Part shown: one piece after another, positions 47,467-55,719 of the stretch | Layout of the letters: the number at the start of each line of letters is the position of its first letter | Numbering within the stretch: position 1 is the stretch's first letter | Origin: Alphaproteobacteria bacterium | GTDB taxonomy: Bacteria > Pseudomonadota > Alphaproteobacteria > Micavibrionales > Micavibrionaceae | DNA: 64,000 bases | Direction of reading: 5' to 3' | Assembly: GCA_016794305.1 (NCBI GenBank) | Contig: JAEUKN010000001.1 | Span: 28,452-92,451, forward strand | Notes under the pieces: model-generated | What the model was told of the DNA's origin: nothing | The model's database searches: none | Seen by the model: only the letters and a program-made list of their open reading frames with translations | Program-made: the position numbers and the translations under genes

Positions 47467-48219
47467 ATGACAGATCAAGAAACCCAAAAACGCATGGCGG
47501 CTGAGGCTGCAGTGGAACTCATCAACGATGGCGATGTGGTGGGGCTGGGTACGGGATCAACGGTGAAATATGTGCTGGAAGCTTTGGGCAAGAAAGTTCA
47601 GCAAGGATTGAAGGTAAAAGGTGTGGCGACATCGGTTCAAACCGAAGAATTGGCCAAATCGCTTAACATTCCCCTGATCACGATAGATGAAATGATTCAG
47701 AAGTATCGCGGAATTGATATCGCGATTGACGGGGCCGATCATATTGATGAATCTTACCGCATTATCAAGGGCGGCGGCGGGGCCATGCACCGTGAAAAAA
47801 TCGTACTAATGTACGCGGATATGAAAGTTATTATTGTGGATGAGTCCAAAATGGTAAAAAAACTCGCGGGTCTCATATTACCGGTTGAGGTGACAAAATT
47901 TTCTTCCCCGTTCGTACAGGAGGCTATAACCGGTTTTGAGATAACCTCAAAGCTTCGGCTTGACTCTCACGGCCAGCCGTTTGTGACCGATAATGGCAAT
48001 TATATTTTGGATTGTAAACTTCATAAAGAAGTTGATCTTAGTGAAATTTCTGTTCTTCTGCCTGTGATTCCCGGGGTTGTTGACCATGGTTTATTCGTAA
48101 ATTTGGCCACTAAGATTATTGTGGGCGGGCCCAAGGGCGTAAAAGTGTATGATATGGACCCCGTTGAAATCCCGAGCGAGGAAGAGTTTGAAAAATTCAT
48201 GATGCAGCAACTTGTGTAA
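47467..48219 (+). CDS. rpiA: Ribose-5-phosphate isomerase A
   Basis: Interconverts ribose 5-phosphate and ribulose 5-phosphate in the pentose phosphate pathway. The 250-residue chain has GLGTGSTV near residue 26, DGADHID (about 88-94) and GGGGAMHREKIV with the catalytic glutamate region. LPVEV and the C-terminal GLFV follow. Length is slightly above the 220-235 typical of RpiA because of the N-terminus. Three ATG codons lie within 20 bases; the one at 47467 has GGAG eight bases upstream and is preferred. Confidence 0.95.
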   Translation: MTDQETQKRMAAEAAVELINDGDVVGLGTGSTVKYVLEALGKKVQQGLKVKGVATSVQTEELAKSLNIPLITIDEMIQKYRGIDIAIDGADHIDESYRIIKGGGGAMHREKIVLMYADMKVIIVDESKMVKKLAGLILPVEVTKFSSPFVQEAITGFEITSKLRLDSHGQPFVTDNGNYILDCKLHKEVDLSEISVLLPVIPGVVDHGLFVNLATKIIVGGPKGVKVYDMDPVEIPSEEEFEKFMMQQLV

Positions 48220-48317
48220 CGGCGGATAAATAGGTATCCTGATTGTGATGAATTGAGTTCACAATTTCGCGAATATGATTTTTTCATTCATGATTTTTTC
48301 ACTCTGGGGATGCCGCC

Positions 48318-49106
48318 ATGCGCACTAGCCTTTTTTCTTCTCCATCAATCGCACAGGGTTTTAGATCTTTTTTCAGTTATGCCCACTCGAAAAAAAGGTC
48401 TAAATTTTTATTTGGTCGCATTTTGTTACGATTAACCGGTTTCCACTTAATCGCAAAATGCTCCGGGTACATTGTTACGGGCTTTCTGCTCTGCTCCTTG
48501 GCCGGTATGCTTACGTCTTGTGCAACACTCACGGAAGGTTCGCAACAATCGGTGAGTTTTGAGACCCCCGGCGCGACAGAGGCCCTTTGCGATATCCAAA
48601 TCGGCAATGATGATTATTCCTATAGCGTGCGGCCGCCGCAAACCATCCTCATTCGAAAAGGATCGGGGGTAATGCATGTGACCTGCGAAGCGCCTGCGCA
48701 CCGTGTCGTTGTGCAGGATATTAAACCGCAACCAACGGGAGCCGCGTTATTAAACATAGCCAATGGCGGTATTCCCGGAACTTTGGTGGATGCCGATTCG
48801 GGCGCGCTTTATAAATACCCCGACCTGATCAGCGTGGATTTCAGGAATGTTGCGCCAAGCTTAAGCCCCTATCCTGCCTATTATAATAGTGACACTCTGC
48901 CGCCCCAAACCGCCGGCGGCATTGAAAGCTATGAATCGGATAGCCCCGCTCTCCAAGGGGATGACGCTCTGAAAGCCCGCCACAGCGAGGCTTATGAGGC
49001 AGCCGTACGCGAGCAGGCCGAAGCAAGCGCGCGGGAACAGGAAAAACAGCGGCGTATCAACGCGCTTGAGGGCGGATTTTATGGTGATAAGGGTCATGCC
49101 AAATAA
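48318..49106 (+). CDS. Putative outer-membrane lipoprotein
   Basis: A 262-residue protein with a lipobox LTSC (Cys68) after a hydrophobic segment YIVTGFLLCSLAGML. The 50-residue region before it is unusually long for a signal peptide. The true start might lie further in, but no better ribosome-binding site was seen than GGGGA before 48318. After the cysteine comes ATLTEGSQQSVSFETPGA, then a domain with VRKGSG-like ILIRKGSG and a GIPGTLVDADSGALYKYPD motif, resembling small phage-type or Bor-like lipoproteins. The C-terminus is Glu/Ala/Arg-rich and likely helical. Function is unknown. It precedes the MurC-like ligase by 59 bases. Confidence 0.72.
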   Translation: MRTSLFSSPSIAQGFRSFFSYAHSKKRSKFLFGRILLRLTGFHLIAKCSGYIVTGFLLCSLAGMLTSCATLTEGSQQSVSFETPGATEALCDIQIGNDDYSYSVRPPQTILIRKGSGVMHVTCEAPAHRVVVQDIKPQPTGAALLNIANGGIPGTLVDADSGALYKYPDLISVDFRNVAPSLSPYPAYYNSDTLPPQTAGGIESYESDSPALQGDDALKARHSEAYEAAVREQAEASAREQEKQRRINALEGGFYGDKGHAK

Positions 49107-49165
49107 TCATGCAAGCAATATGTATTCCATAACCTCCTCAATTTAAGAATATACCAAAAACGCAT

Positions 49166-50764
49166 ATGATCGAAAACTCCAATATACCAAAACGGTATTT
49201 TTTTTGCGGCGTGGGGGGAAGCGGCATGTTGCCGCTGGCGTTGATTTTAAAAGCTTGGGGGCATGAAGTTGCCGGGTCTGACCGTGCGCATGATCTGGGA
49301 CGATTGCCGGAAAAATTTGCATGGATTAAGGGGCAACAGATCACCCTGTTTCCCCAAAACGGCGCGGGGTTGACGGCGAATTTTGATTATTTGATTGTCT
49401 CTGCTGCCATTGAATCCACGATTCCCGAAATTGTCCGCGCGCGGGAATTGGGTGTGCCGATCCTGACCCGTGCTCAGCTGCTGTCGCAAATTTTTAATGC
49501 CGCCGAAACGCGTGTGGCAGTGGCGGGGACCAGCGGTAAATCGACCACCACCGGCATGGTGGCGTGGATTTTATCCTATGTTGCCTCACAAAAACGCAAG
49601 TCCCCCACCATGATAAACGGTGCGCCGCTTTTGAATTTTGCGGGCGGGTCGCCGGATTATTCGGCTGCGCTGGTTGGGGATCAAAATTTATTTGTTGCGG
49701 AATGTGATGAAAGTGACGGATCAATTGTCCAATATCATCCAAGCGTAGGGATTCTCAATAACATCGCGTTGGATCACCAACCGATGAGTGAGCTTATCCC
49801 CCTCTTTGACACCTATTTGGGTCAGTGTCAAACATGCATCCTTAACCTTTCCAACGCTTTTATTACCGATCATCTGGCGCACAAACATCGTGATCACGCC
49901 ATCACTTTTGGCTGGGGAGTTGATGGCGCGGGAGTTGAGTCCGTCCATTTTAATATCACGGACTATTGCCCTTCTGCGCAAGGGGCTTCAGCTATTGTGG
50001 TTTGCCATATTCAAGGGGGGCAGGCGGAGGAAAAAGCAGCGGAAAATGGGGCCATATCCCAGAAACTGACACTCTCTCTTCATGGGCGGCATAATGTTGA
50101 AAATGCCGTGGCGGCCATGGCGGCGTGTTATGCTTTGGGCGTTTGCGTGGCAGAGTCGGCTGCGGCACTCTCACTCTATCTTGGTGTCGCGCGCAGATTA
50201 CAAACGATAGGAGTGGCGCAAGGCATCACAGTGATTGACGATTTCGCCCATAATCCCGATAAAATTGCGGCGACTCTTGCCACTTTGCATGAAACTAAGG
50301 GCCGTTTGCTGGTGGTTTTTCAAATGCATGGTTATGGACCGCTGAGGTTGATGCGCCGCGAATTAATCGATGTTTTTAAAAATCATCTCCGCCCCGCGCG
50401 CGGTGAGAGCGACGAAACTTTAGCAAGGGGTGAAACTTTAGCGGGCGGCGATCTGCTCTATATGCCCGAAGTGCTGTATATGGGCGGCACAGCGGATAAA
50501 TCCTATAGCGCAAAAGATTTTGCGGGGGAACTTAATGTGGCCCTGAATGCGGCCCTGAAGGCGCAGGAAATCGTTCCCACGTCGCATCCTCTCCCTCCAG
50601 CTCTCCCGCAAGTGCGATGGTTTGAAAAACGTGAGGACATTATCGCCCCATTGGTGAACGAAGCCCGCGCAGGGGACCGAATTATTGTGATGGGTGCGCG
50701 GGATGACACGTTAACCATCTTTGCCCAAGAAATTTTGCAGCACATTGCAAAGAAAGGGTCTTGA
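49166..50764 (+). CDS. MurC-like Mur ligase (second paralogue)
   Basis: A 532-residue Mur ligase distinct from murC at 27.7 kb. It has the Rossmann start FFCGVGGSGMLPLALILK (about 12-29), the ATP loop AGTSGKSTTTG (about 116-126), AECDESDGSI, ALDHQ and the C-terminal DDFAHNPDKIAATL motif, where MurC and Mpl have DDYGHHP or DDFAHHP. Mpl re-adds recycled tripeptide to UDP-MurNAc; this protein may do so or act on another acyl/peptide substrate. The insertion ARGESDETLARGETLAGGD is low complexity. The start has no strong ribosome-binding site and lies in a TATACCAAA repeat. Confidence 0.85.
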   Translation: MIENSNIPKRYFFCGVGGSGMLPLALILKAWGHEVAGSDRAHDLGRLPEKFAWIKGQQITLFPQNGAGLTANFDYLIVSAAIESTIPEIVRARELGVPILTRAQLLSQIFNAAETRVAVAGTSGKSTTTGMVAWILSYVASQKRKSPTMINGAPLLNFAGGSPDYSAALVGDQNLFVAECDESDGSIVQYHPSVGILNNIALDHQPMSELIPLFDTYLGQCQTCILNLSNAFITDHLAHKHRDHAITFGWGVDGAGVESVHFNITDYCPSAQGASAIVVCHIQGGQAEEKAAENGAISQKLTLSLHGRHNVENAVAAMAACYALGVCVAESAAALSLYLGVARRLQTIGVAQGITVIDDFAHNPDKIAATLATLHETKGRLLVVFQMHGYGPLRLMRRELIDVFKNHLRPARGESDETLARGETLAGGDLLYMPEVLYMGGTADKSYSAKDFAGELNVALNAALKAQEIVPTSHPLPPALPQVRWFEKREDIIAPLVNEARAGDRIIVMGARDDTLTIFAQEILQHIAKKGS

Positions 50765-50903
50765 AAGATGCGCGCGGGCGGGTTAATCTCTCTGGAATAC
50801 CGAATCTTAACACTACCAAAACGAAACCAATGCAATTCAATACCAATTCTGGTCGATAGTCCTATTTATTCACTTTTTTACTCAATCTCCAAAGGTTATA
50901 ATC

Positions 50904-51548
50904 ATGAGAGACCGCGATCCCGTAGATGTATATAACAATTACCTCGTTCCGACTGTGATTGAACAGACCAATCGGGGGGAGCGGGCGTTTGACATTTACT
51001 CAAGACTGCTGAAAGAACGCATTATCTTTTTGGTGGGACAGGTCAATGATAATGTGTCCTCGCTCATTTGCGCGCAATTATTGTTTTTGGAGTCTGAAAA
51101 CCCGACCAAGGATATTTACTTTTATATTAACTCTCCGGGTGGCGTGGTGAGTTCGGGGCTCGCTATGTACGACACTATGCAATATATCAAACCGGATGTG
51201 GCCACCGTCTGTATCGGTCAGGCTTGCTCAATGGGCTCTTTCCTGTTGATGGCGGGTGCCAAGGACAAACGTTTCTGCCTGCCCAATTCCCGCATTATGA
51301 TTCACCAACCTTCGGGGGGTGCGCAGGGGATGGCGTCTGATATCGAAATTCAGGCGTTGGAGATTGTGAAACTCAAGCGCATTTTGACAGAAGCCTATGT
51401 GTTGCATACCGGGCAAAAATACAAAACTTTGGAAGATTTGATGGACCGCGATAAATGGCTTTCCGCCGAAGAATCCAAAGAATTGGGATTGGTGGATCAT
51501 GTGGTCAGAACCCGTGATGACATAAAACCAAAAGAGACAACAAAATAA
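50904..51548 (+). CDS. clpP: ATP-dependent Clp protease proteolytic subunit
   Basis: The serine peptidase ring of Clp. The 214-residue chain has the catalytic Ser in [10 protein letters not shown] (about residue 110), His in [10 protein letters not shown] and the Asp near [16 protein letters not shown] and the hydrophobic cleft residues are normal. A ClpX or ClpA partner is required, but clpX, which usually follows, is absent from the window: lon begins 200 bases downstream. Confidence 0.96.
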   Translation: MRDRDPVDVYNNYLVPTVIEQTNRGERAFDIYSRLLKERIIFLVGQVNDNVSSLICAQLLFLESENPTKDIYFYINSPGGVVSSGLAMYDTMQYIKPDVATVCIGQACSMGSFLLMAGAKDKRFCLPNSRIMIHQPSGGAQGMASDIEIQALEIVKLKRILTEAYVLHTGQKYKTLEDLMDRDKWLSAEESKELGLVDHVVRTRDDIKPKETTK

Positions 51549-51671
51549 AAATCCCGGTAAATTCCATATTATCGGTGTTTTCTTGTAACTTTGTTGCAAA
51601 AAATTTGGAAAAAATAAAATATTTATTCCAAATTTGCTTTTAAACAATTTTCCCTTGCTTTTTTGGTTCGT

Positions 51672-51689
51672 CTTAACCATTTGGTTAAG
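51672..51689. promoter_or_regulatory. CTTAACC-N4-GGTTAAG dyad upstream of lon
   Basis: A perfect 7-bp inverted repeat two bases before the candidate lon -35 box. It contains two TTAA half-sites eight bases apart; the CtrA consensus spacing is seven. An operator for a repressor or activator is possible but unproven. Confidence 0.45.
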
Positions 51690-51690
51690 G

Positions 51691-51721
51691 CTTGGCGCGT
51701 ATGCTCAAAGTTGATATATAA
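51691..51721 (+). promoter_or_regulatory. Candidate sigma-32 (RpoH) promoter of lon
   Basis: CTTGGC, 17 bases, then ATATATAA, ending 27 bases before the lon start. The CTTG -35 and AT-rich -10 match the layout before groES. Confidence 0.55.
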
Positions 51722-51748
51722 AGCCAAAAATTCACAAGGTGATCACTT

Positions 51749-54181
51749 ATGTTAGGATTTAAATTGACAGACCCCAATATAACATATCCGGTTTTACCGT
51801 TGCGCGATATCGTGGTGTTTCCTTCGATGATTGTTCCGCTCTTTGTGGGGCGGGAGAAATCAGTGGCTGCGCTGGAAAAAGTGATGGAGGCCGGGAAGAA
51901 AATCCTACTCGTCACGCAAAAATCCCCATCGGTGGATGATCCGGGGCCTGAGGATCTCTATCAGGTCGGCACGCTGGGCAGTATTTTGCAATTGCTCAAA
52001 TTACCCGATGGCACGGTGAAAGTGTTGGTGGAGGGCGAAAAACGCGCGCATATCACCGAATTTATTACCAAAACTCCGTTTTTAGAGGCGCAAGCCAGCG
52101 TGATTGAGGATATTCACGCGACATCGAACGAACTCGACTCGCTTTCCCGCGCGGTGGTGGCACAGTTTGAAGAATATGTGAAGCTGAACAAAAAAATTCC
52201 GCCCGAAGTGATTGTGGCGATTGGCCAAATTGAGGAGCCGGCGAAATTGGCGGATACGATTGCCTCGCACCTCACCCTCAAAATCGAAGAAAAGCAAAAA
52301 TTGCTCGAAGTTGAAAAAGTCTCCGAACAGCTTGAGATGATTTTTTCGATGATGGAGGGTGAAATTGGCGTGCTTCAGGTCGAAAAACGCATTCGCGGCC
52401 GCGTCAAACGCCAGATGGAAAAAACCCAGCGCGAATATTATTTGAATGAGCAAATGAAGGCGATTCAAAAGGAACTCGGCGAAGGCGAGGGCGGCGGCGG
52501 CGACCTAGAGGAGTTGGAGAAAAAAATTGAAAAAACCCGCTTTAGTAAGGAAGCCAAAGCCAAAGCCTTGGGCGAGCTGAAAAAGCTGCGCATGATGTCG
52601 CCCATGTCGGCAGAGGCCACGGTGGTGCGCAATTATCTGGACTGGTTGCTGGCTGTGCCATGGAAAAAACCAACCAAGGTCAAAAAAGATATTGCCGAGG
52701 CTGAAAAAATCCTCAATACCGATCATTACTCGCTGGAAAAAGTGAAAGAGCGCATTTTGGAATATCTCGCCGTTCAACAACGCGCGAGCAAAATTAAGGG
52801 GCCGATTTTGTGTCTCGTGGGGCCGCCGGGGGTTGGGAAAACCTCGCTGGGGCAGTCCATCGCGAAGGCAACCAATCGTAACTTTGTGCGCATTTCCTTA
52901 GGCGGCGTGCGTGATGAAAGTGAAATCAGGGGCCATCGCCGCACCTATATTGGTGCGCTGCCCGGTAAAATTATTCAGGGCATGAAAAAGGCCAAATCGT
53001 CCAATCCGCTATTCTTGCTTGATGAGATTGACAAGCTGGCGTCCGATTGGCGCGGTGACCCGAGTGCGGCGTTGCTCGAAGTGCTGGACCCTGAGCAAAA
53101 CAGCACCTTTAACGATCATTACATGGAAACGGATTATGATCTCTCCGATGTCATGTTTATTTGCACGGCGAACTCGCTCAACATGCCTCGGCCGTTGCTC
53201 GACCGCATGGAAATTATTCGTGTTTCGGGCTATACCGAGGATGAAAAGCTGCAAATCGTCAAGCAACATTTGCTCAAAAAACAAATGAAAAATGCGGGGT
53301 TGAAACGCGGTGAATTCTCGGTGACGGACGGGGCGTTGACCGATCTGATCCGTTACTATACGCGCGAAGCCGGGGTGCGGAATTTGGAACGTGAGCTCGC
53401 CAATCTCTGCCGCAAAGCCACCAAGGAAATCTTGCAGGGCAAGCGCACGCAGCTCAATGTCACGCATAAAAACCTCAATAAATATGCGGGCGTGCGGCGG
53501 TTTAGCTTTGGCGAGGTTGAGGAAAATAACCGCGTCGGCGTGGTGAACGGCTTGGCCTATACCGAAGTGGGCGGCGATTTGCTCTCAATCGAAGCGGTGA
53601 CCATTCCGGGGAAAGACGGAAAAGTCTCCACCACCGGAAATCTGAAGGATGTGATGAAGGAATCGATTACGGTTGCGGAAATGCTGATGAAATCCCGCTC
53701 CGCTCAATTTGGCATTTCCTATGATGCGCTCAAAAAATGTAATCTGCACGTTCACGTGCCGGAGGGCGCAACGCCGAAGGACGGGCCCTCTGCGGGGGCC
53801 GCGATGATGACGGCGATTGTCTCTGCCCTCACGGGGATTGAGGTGCGGCGCGATATCGCGATGACGGGTGAGATTAATTTGCGCGGCGCGGTCACGGAAA
53901 TTGGCGGCCTCAAGGAAAAACTTTTGGCGGCATTGCGCGGGGGAATCACGAAGGTTTTGATCCCGAAAAACAATGCCAAGGATCTCGAAGAAATTCCGCA
54001 AAACGTCAAAAAAGGACTCGAAATTGTGCCGGTGGGAACGATCGAAGAAGTGCTTTCCCACGCGCTCACCCGTATGCCGGAGCCGATTATTTTGACGGAC
54101 TCTGACAAAAAAGAGCTGGAATTGGAAAAAATATCCCCAAAAACGGCAGAAAATCAGGAAGATGATGTAATTCGTCATTGA
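51749..54181 (+). CDS. lon: ATP-dependent protease Lon
   Basis: An 810-residue hexameric AAA+ protease that removes misfolded and regulatory proteins. The N-terminal substrate-binding domain starts YPVLPLRDIVVFPSM (about 13-27). The ATPase has Walker A GPPGVGKTS (about 353-361), Walker B FLLDEIDK and the arginine-finger region. The peptidase domain has the Ser-Lys dyad in PKDGPSAGAAM and GAVTEIGGLKEK. Length and order are normal. The ATG follows AAGGTG. It lies between clpP and hupB, as usual apart from the missing clpX. Confidence 0.97.
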   Translation: MLGFKLTDPNITYPVLPLRDIVVFPSMIVPLFVGREKSVAALEKVMEAGKKILLVTQKSPSVDDPGPEDLYQVGTLGSILQLLKLPDGTVKVLVEGEKRAHITEFITKTPFLEAQASVIEDIHATSNELDSLSRAVVAQFEEYVKLNKKIPPEVIVAIGQIEEPAKLADTIASHLTLKIEEKQKLLEVEKVSEQLEMIFSMMEGEIGVLQVEKRIRGRVKRQMEKTQREYYLNEQMKAIQKELGEGEGGGGDLEELEKKIEKTRFSKEAKAKALGELKKLRMMSPMSAEATVVRNYLDWLLAVPWKKPTKVKKDIAEAEKILNTDHYSLEKVKERILEYLAVQQRASKIKGPILCLVGPPGVGKTSLGQSIAKATNRNFVRISLGGVRDESEIRGHRRTYIGALPGKIIQGMKKAKSSNPLFLLDEIDKLASDWRGDPSAALLEVLDPEQNSTFNDHYMETDYDLSDVMFICTANSLNMPRPLLDRMEIIRVSGYTEDEKLQIVKQHLLKKQMKNAGLKRGEFSVTDGALTDLIRYYTREAGVRNLERELANLCRKATKEILQGKRTQLNVTHKNLNKYAGVRRFSFGEVEENNRVGVVNGLAYTEVGGDLLSIEAVTIPGKDGKVSTTGNLKDVMKESITVAEMLMKSRSAQFGISYDALKKCNLHVHVPEGATPKDGPSAGAAMMTAIVSALTGIEVRRDIAMTGEINLRGAVTEIGGLKEKLLAALRGGITKVLIPKNNAKDLEEIPQNVKKGLEIVPVGTIEEVLSHALTRMPEPIILTDSDKKELELEKISPKTAENQEDDVIRH

Positions 54182-54312
54182 GATTTTTTTAAAAAAGGCT
54201 TACATCTAGTAACTGTGAGTCTGTACGGGGGCTTTGAGTCTCTAACGATTTAGAGGAAAAATTTCCGACGGACTTTGTTTTTAAACTCAACATTATGACC
54301 CGAGGGTTTACT

Positions 54313-54591
54313 ATGAACAAATCTGAACTGATTGATGCTATCGCAAAAAAAACCGAAATGACCAAAGCTGCGTCGCAATGTGCGCTTGAGGCCGTTATCG
54401 AATGCATTACCAAAGCCTTGAAAAAAGGTGACGAAGTGCGTCTCGTTGGTTTCGGAACTTTCTCCGTTGCCAAACGTGCCGCGACCACCGGCCGTAACCC
54501 ACGCACCGGCGAAGAAATCAAAATTCCTGCTTCGAAACAAGCAAAATTCAAAGCCGGTAAAGAATTGAAAGACACCGTTAACGGTAAATAA
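54313..54591 (+). CDS. hupB: DNA-binding protein HU
   Basis: A 92-residue histone-like dimer that bends and compacts DNA. It has the normal start [18 protein letters not shown], the core [16 protein letters not shown] and the DNA-inserting arm [14 protein letters not shown]. The ATG at 54313 is preferred to one six codons earlier because the HU domain begins there. It follows lon in the usual order and is closed by a strong terminator. Confidence 0.95.
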   Translation: MNKSELIDAIAKKTEMTKAASQCALEAVIECITKALKKGDEVRLVGFGTFSVAKRAATTGRNPRTGEEIKIPASKQAKFKAGKELKDTVNGK

Positions 54592-54626
54592 TTTTTTTAA
54601 ATTATTTTTCTATTCTCAAAATTTTT

Positions 54627-54660
54627 AAAGAGCGTTTCTGATTTCGGGAACGCTCTTTTT
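54627..54660 (+). terminator. Rho-independent terminator of hupB
   Basis: AAAGAGCGTT/AACGCTCTTT stem (10 bp), 12-base loop, followed by Ts, 35 bases past the hupB stop. Confidence 0.9.
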
Positions 54661-55068
54661 AATGCGTACCAGAAAAGGATAATAAACTGATCTTGAAGGG
54701 ATAAGATACCCTGCAGCTCATAAGTTAAGCTGCAGGGTCCTTCTTCTGGGGAGAGAAAGAATTAAATAACAACTATTGCTACACTGCTTGCTCGCTGATG
54801 GCCGCGCCATTTGTGCTAACTACTCACACCATCCTATTATTTTCTCGGCCATTTCTTTGCAGGTAACCCAATGAAATATATAGCAATGCAAGTTATGTAG
54901 TTTAAATTATTATCGGTCTTTATAAAATATATTTATCTTATAGGATAATTTTTATACAGAATTTTAGAAAATGTCAACAATTTTTCTTGAATAATTATAT
55001 TTAATATTGATTTTACATCGCGTTTGACGTAACTTAAAAAATTATTAAGCAAAGGTTGAGTTGTTTAT
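54661..55068. other. AT-rich intergenic region before the XRE-CDPS pair
   Basis: This 408-base gap separates the hup terminator from the XRE gene. It holds a perfect 11-bp hairpin (54708-54738) and a long AT-rich stretch (54880-55060) likely to contain the XRE promoter. A 22-codon frame at 54798 has no ribosome-binding site, and I do not call it. No tRNA is present at this junction. Confidence 0.6.
54708..54738. other. Perfect 11-bp hairpin, possible RNA or operator
   Basis: ACCCTGCAGCT and AGCTGCAGGGT are exact inverted repeats around a 9-base loop. There is no T-run after it on the plus strand, so it is probably not a terminator. It may be part of a small RNA, a mobile-element end or a protein-binding site. 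Confidence 0.55.
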
Positions 55069-55719
55069 ATGATTATTTCCCCTTCTCAGATCCGCGCGGC
55101 CCGGGCCCTCCTCAGATGGTCCCAAAAGGACCTTAGTGAATACTCAGGGGTATCTGCGATTTCTATTGCCAATTTAGAATTGGAAGAAAAAGAACCGAAA
55201 GCAGTCACGATACAGAAGATTCTTAATGCGTTTGATAAAGCTGGTATAGAGTTTGGGGAGCAAGATTGTGTCAAAAGGAAGGGAATAAATGTTAGAATAT
55301 TGGAGGGTGAGAATTGGTTCATCGAGGCTTTAGAGGATGTATATTTGACATTAATAGATTCAAAGGAGCCGGAATTGATTGTGGACATGGCAAACGATCG
55401 TGTATCGCCACCTGAAGTTATTGGTATGTATAAAAAAATTCGCAATGCTGGTATAAGGATGCGTCAGACGGTTGAAGAAGAGAATTATTATCTGATGGGG
55501 CCGGTTTCGGAATATAGATGGATCCCAAAAAAATACTTCCGGAATTGGGTTATGTTGATATATGGCGATAAAATTGTTCTATGTTTATCTGAAGAGCAAC
55601 GAGCGTTGCTTATTAATAACAAGTCATTAGCGGAAATGGAACGACAAAAATTTAATCTTGTATGGGATTTATTAACACCACTGAACAACATTGTGTCAAC
55701 AGCAGATGAGCGCTTCTAA
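55069..55719 (+). CDS. XRE-family regulator with a C-terminal effector-like domain
   Basis: A 216-residue protein. Residues 1-65 are an XRE helix-turn-helix: IRAARALLRWSQKDLSEYSGVS (first helices and recognition helix), then LNAFDKAGIEFG. The remaining 150 residues form a second domain with EALEDVYLTLIDSKEPELIVDMAND and a beta strand FRNWVMLIYGDKIVLCLSEE, reminiscent of the C-terminal sensing half of TrmB-like regulators; this is a weak resemblance. It is visibly AT-richer than neighbours (one counted line, 55561-55620, is 21 of 60 G+C). The next gene's start overlaps its stop by 14 bases, so the pair is coupled and this is likely its regulator. Confidence 0.8.
   Translation: MIISPSQIRAARALLRWSQKDLSEYSGVSAISIANLELEEKEPKAVTIQKILNAFDKAGIEFGEQDCVKRKGINVRILEGENWFIEALEDVYLTLIDSKEPELIVDMANDRVSPPEVIGMYKKIRNAGIRMRQTVEEENYYLMGPVSEYRWIPKKYFRNWVMLIYGDKIVLCLSEEQRALLINNKSLAEMERQKFNLVWDLLTPLNNIVSTADERF

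Noticed and set aside
54798..54866. Small 22-codon frame upstream of the XRE gene
   Set aside because: There is no ribosome-binding site or recognisable sequence, so it is not supported.
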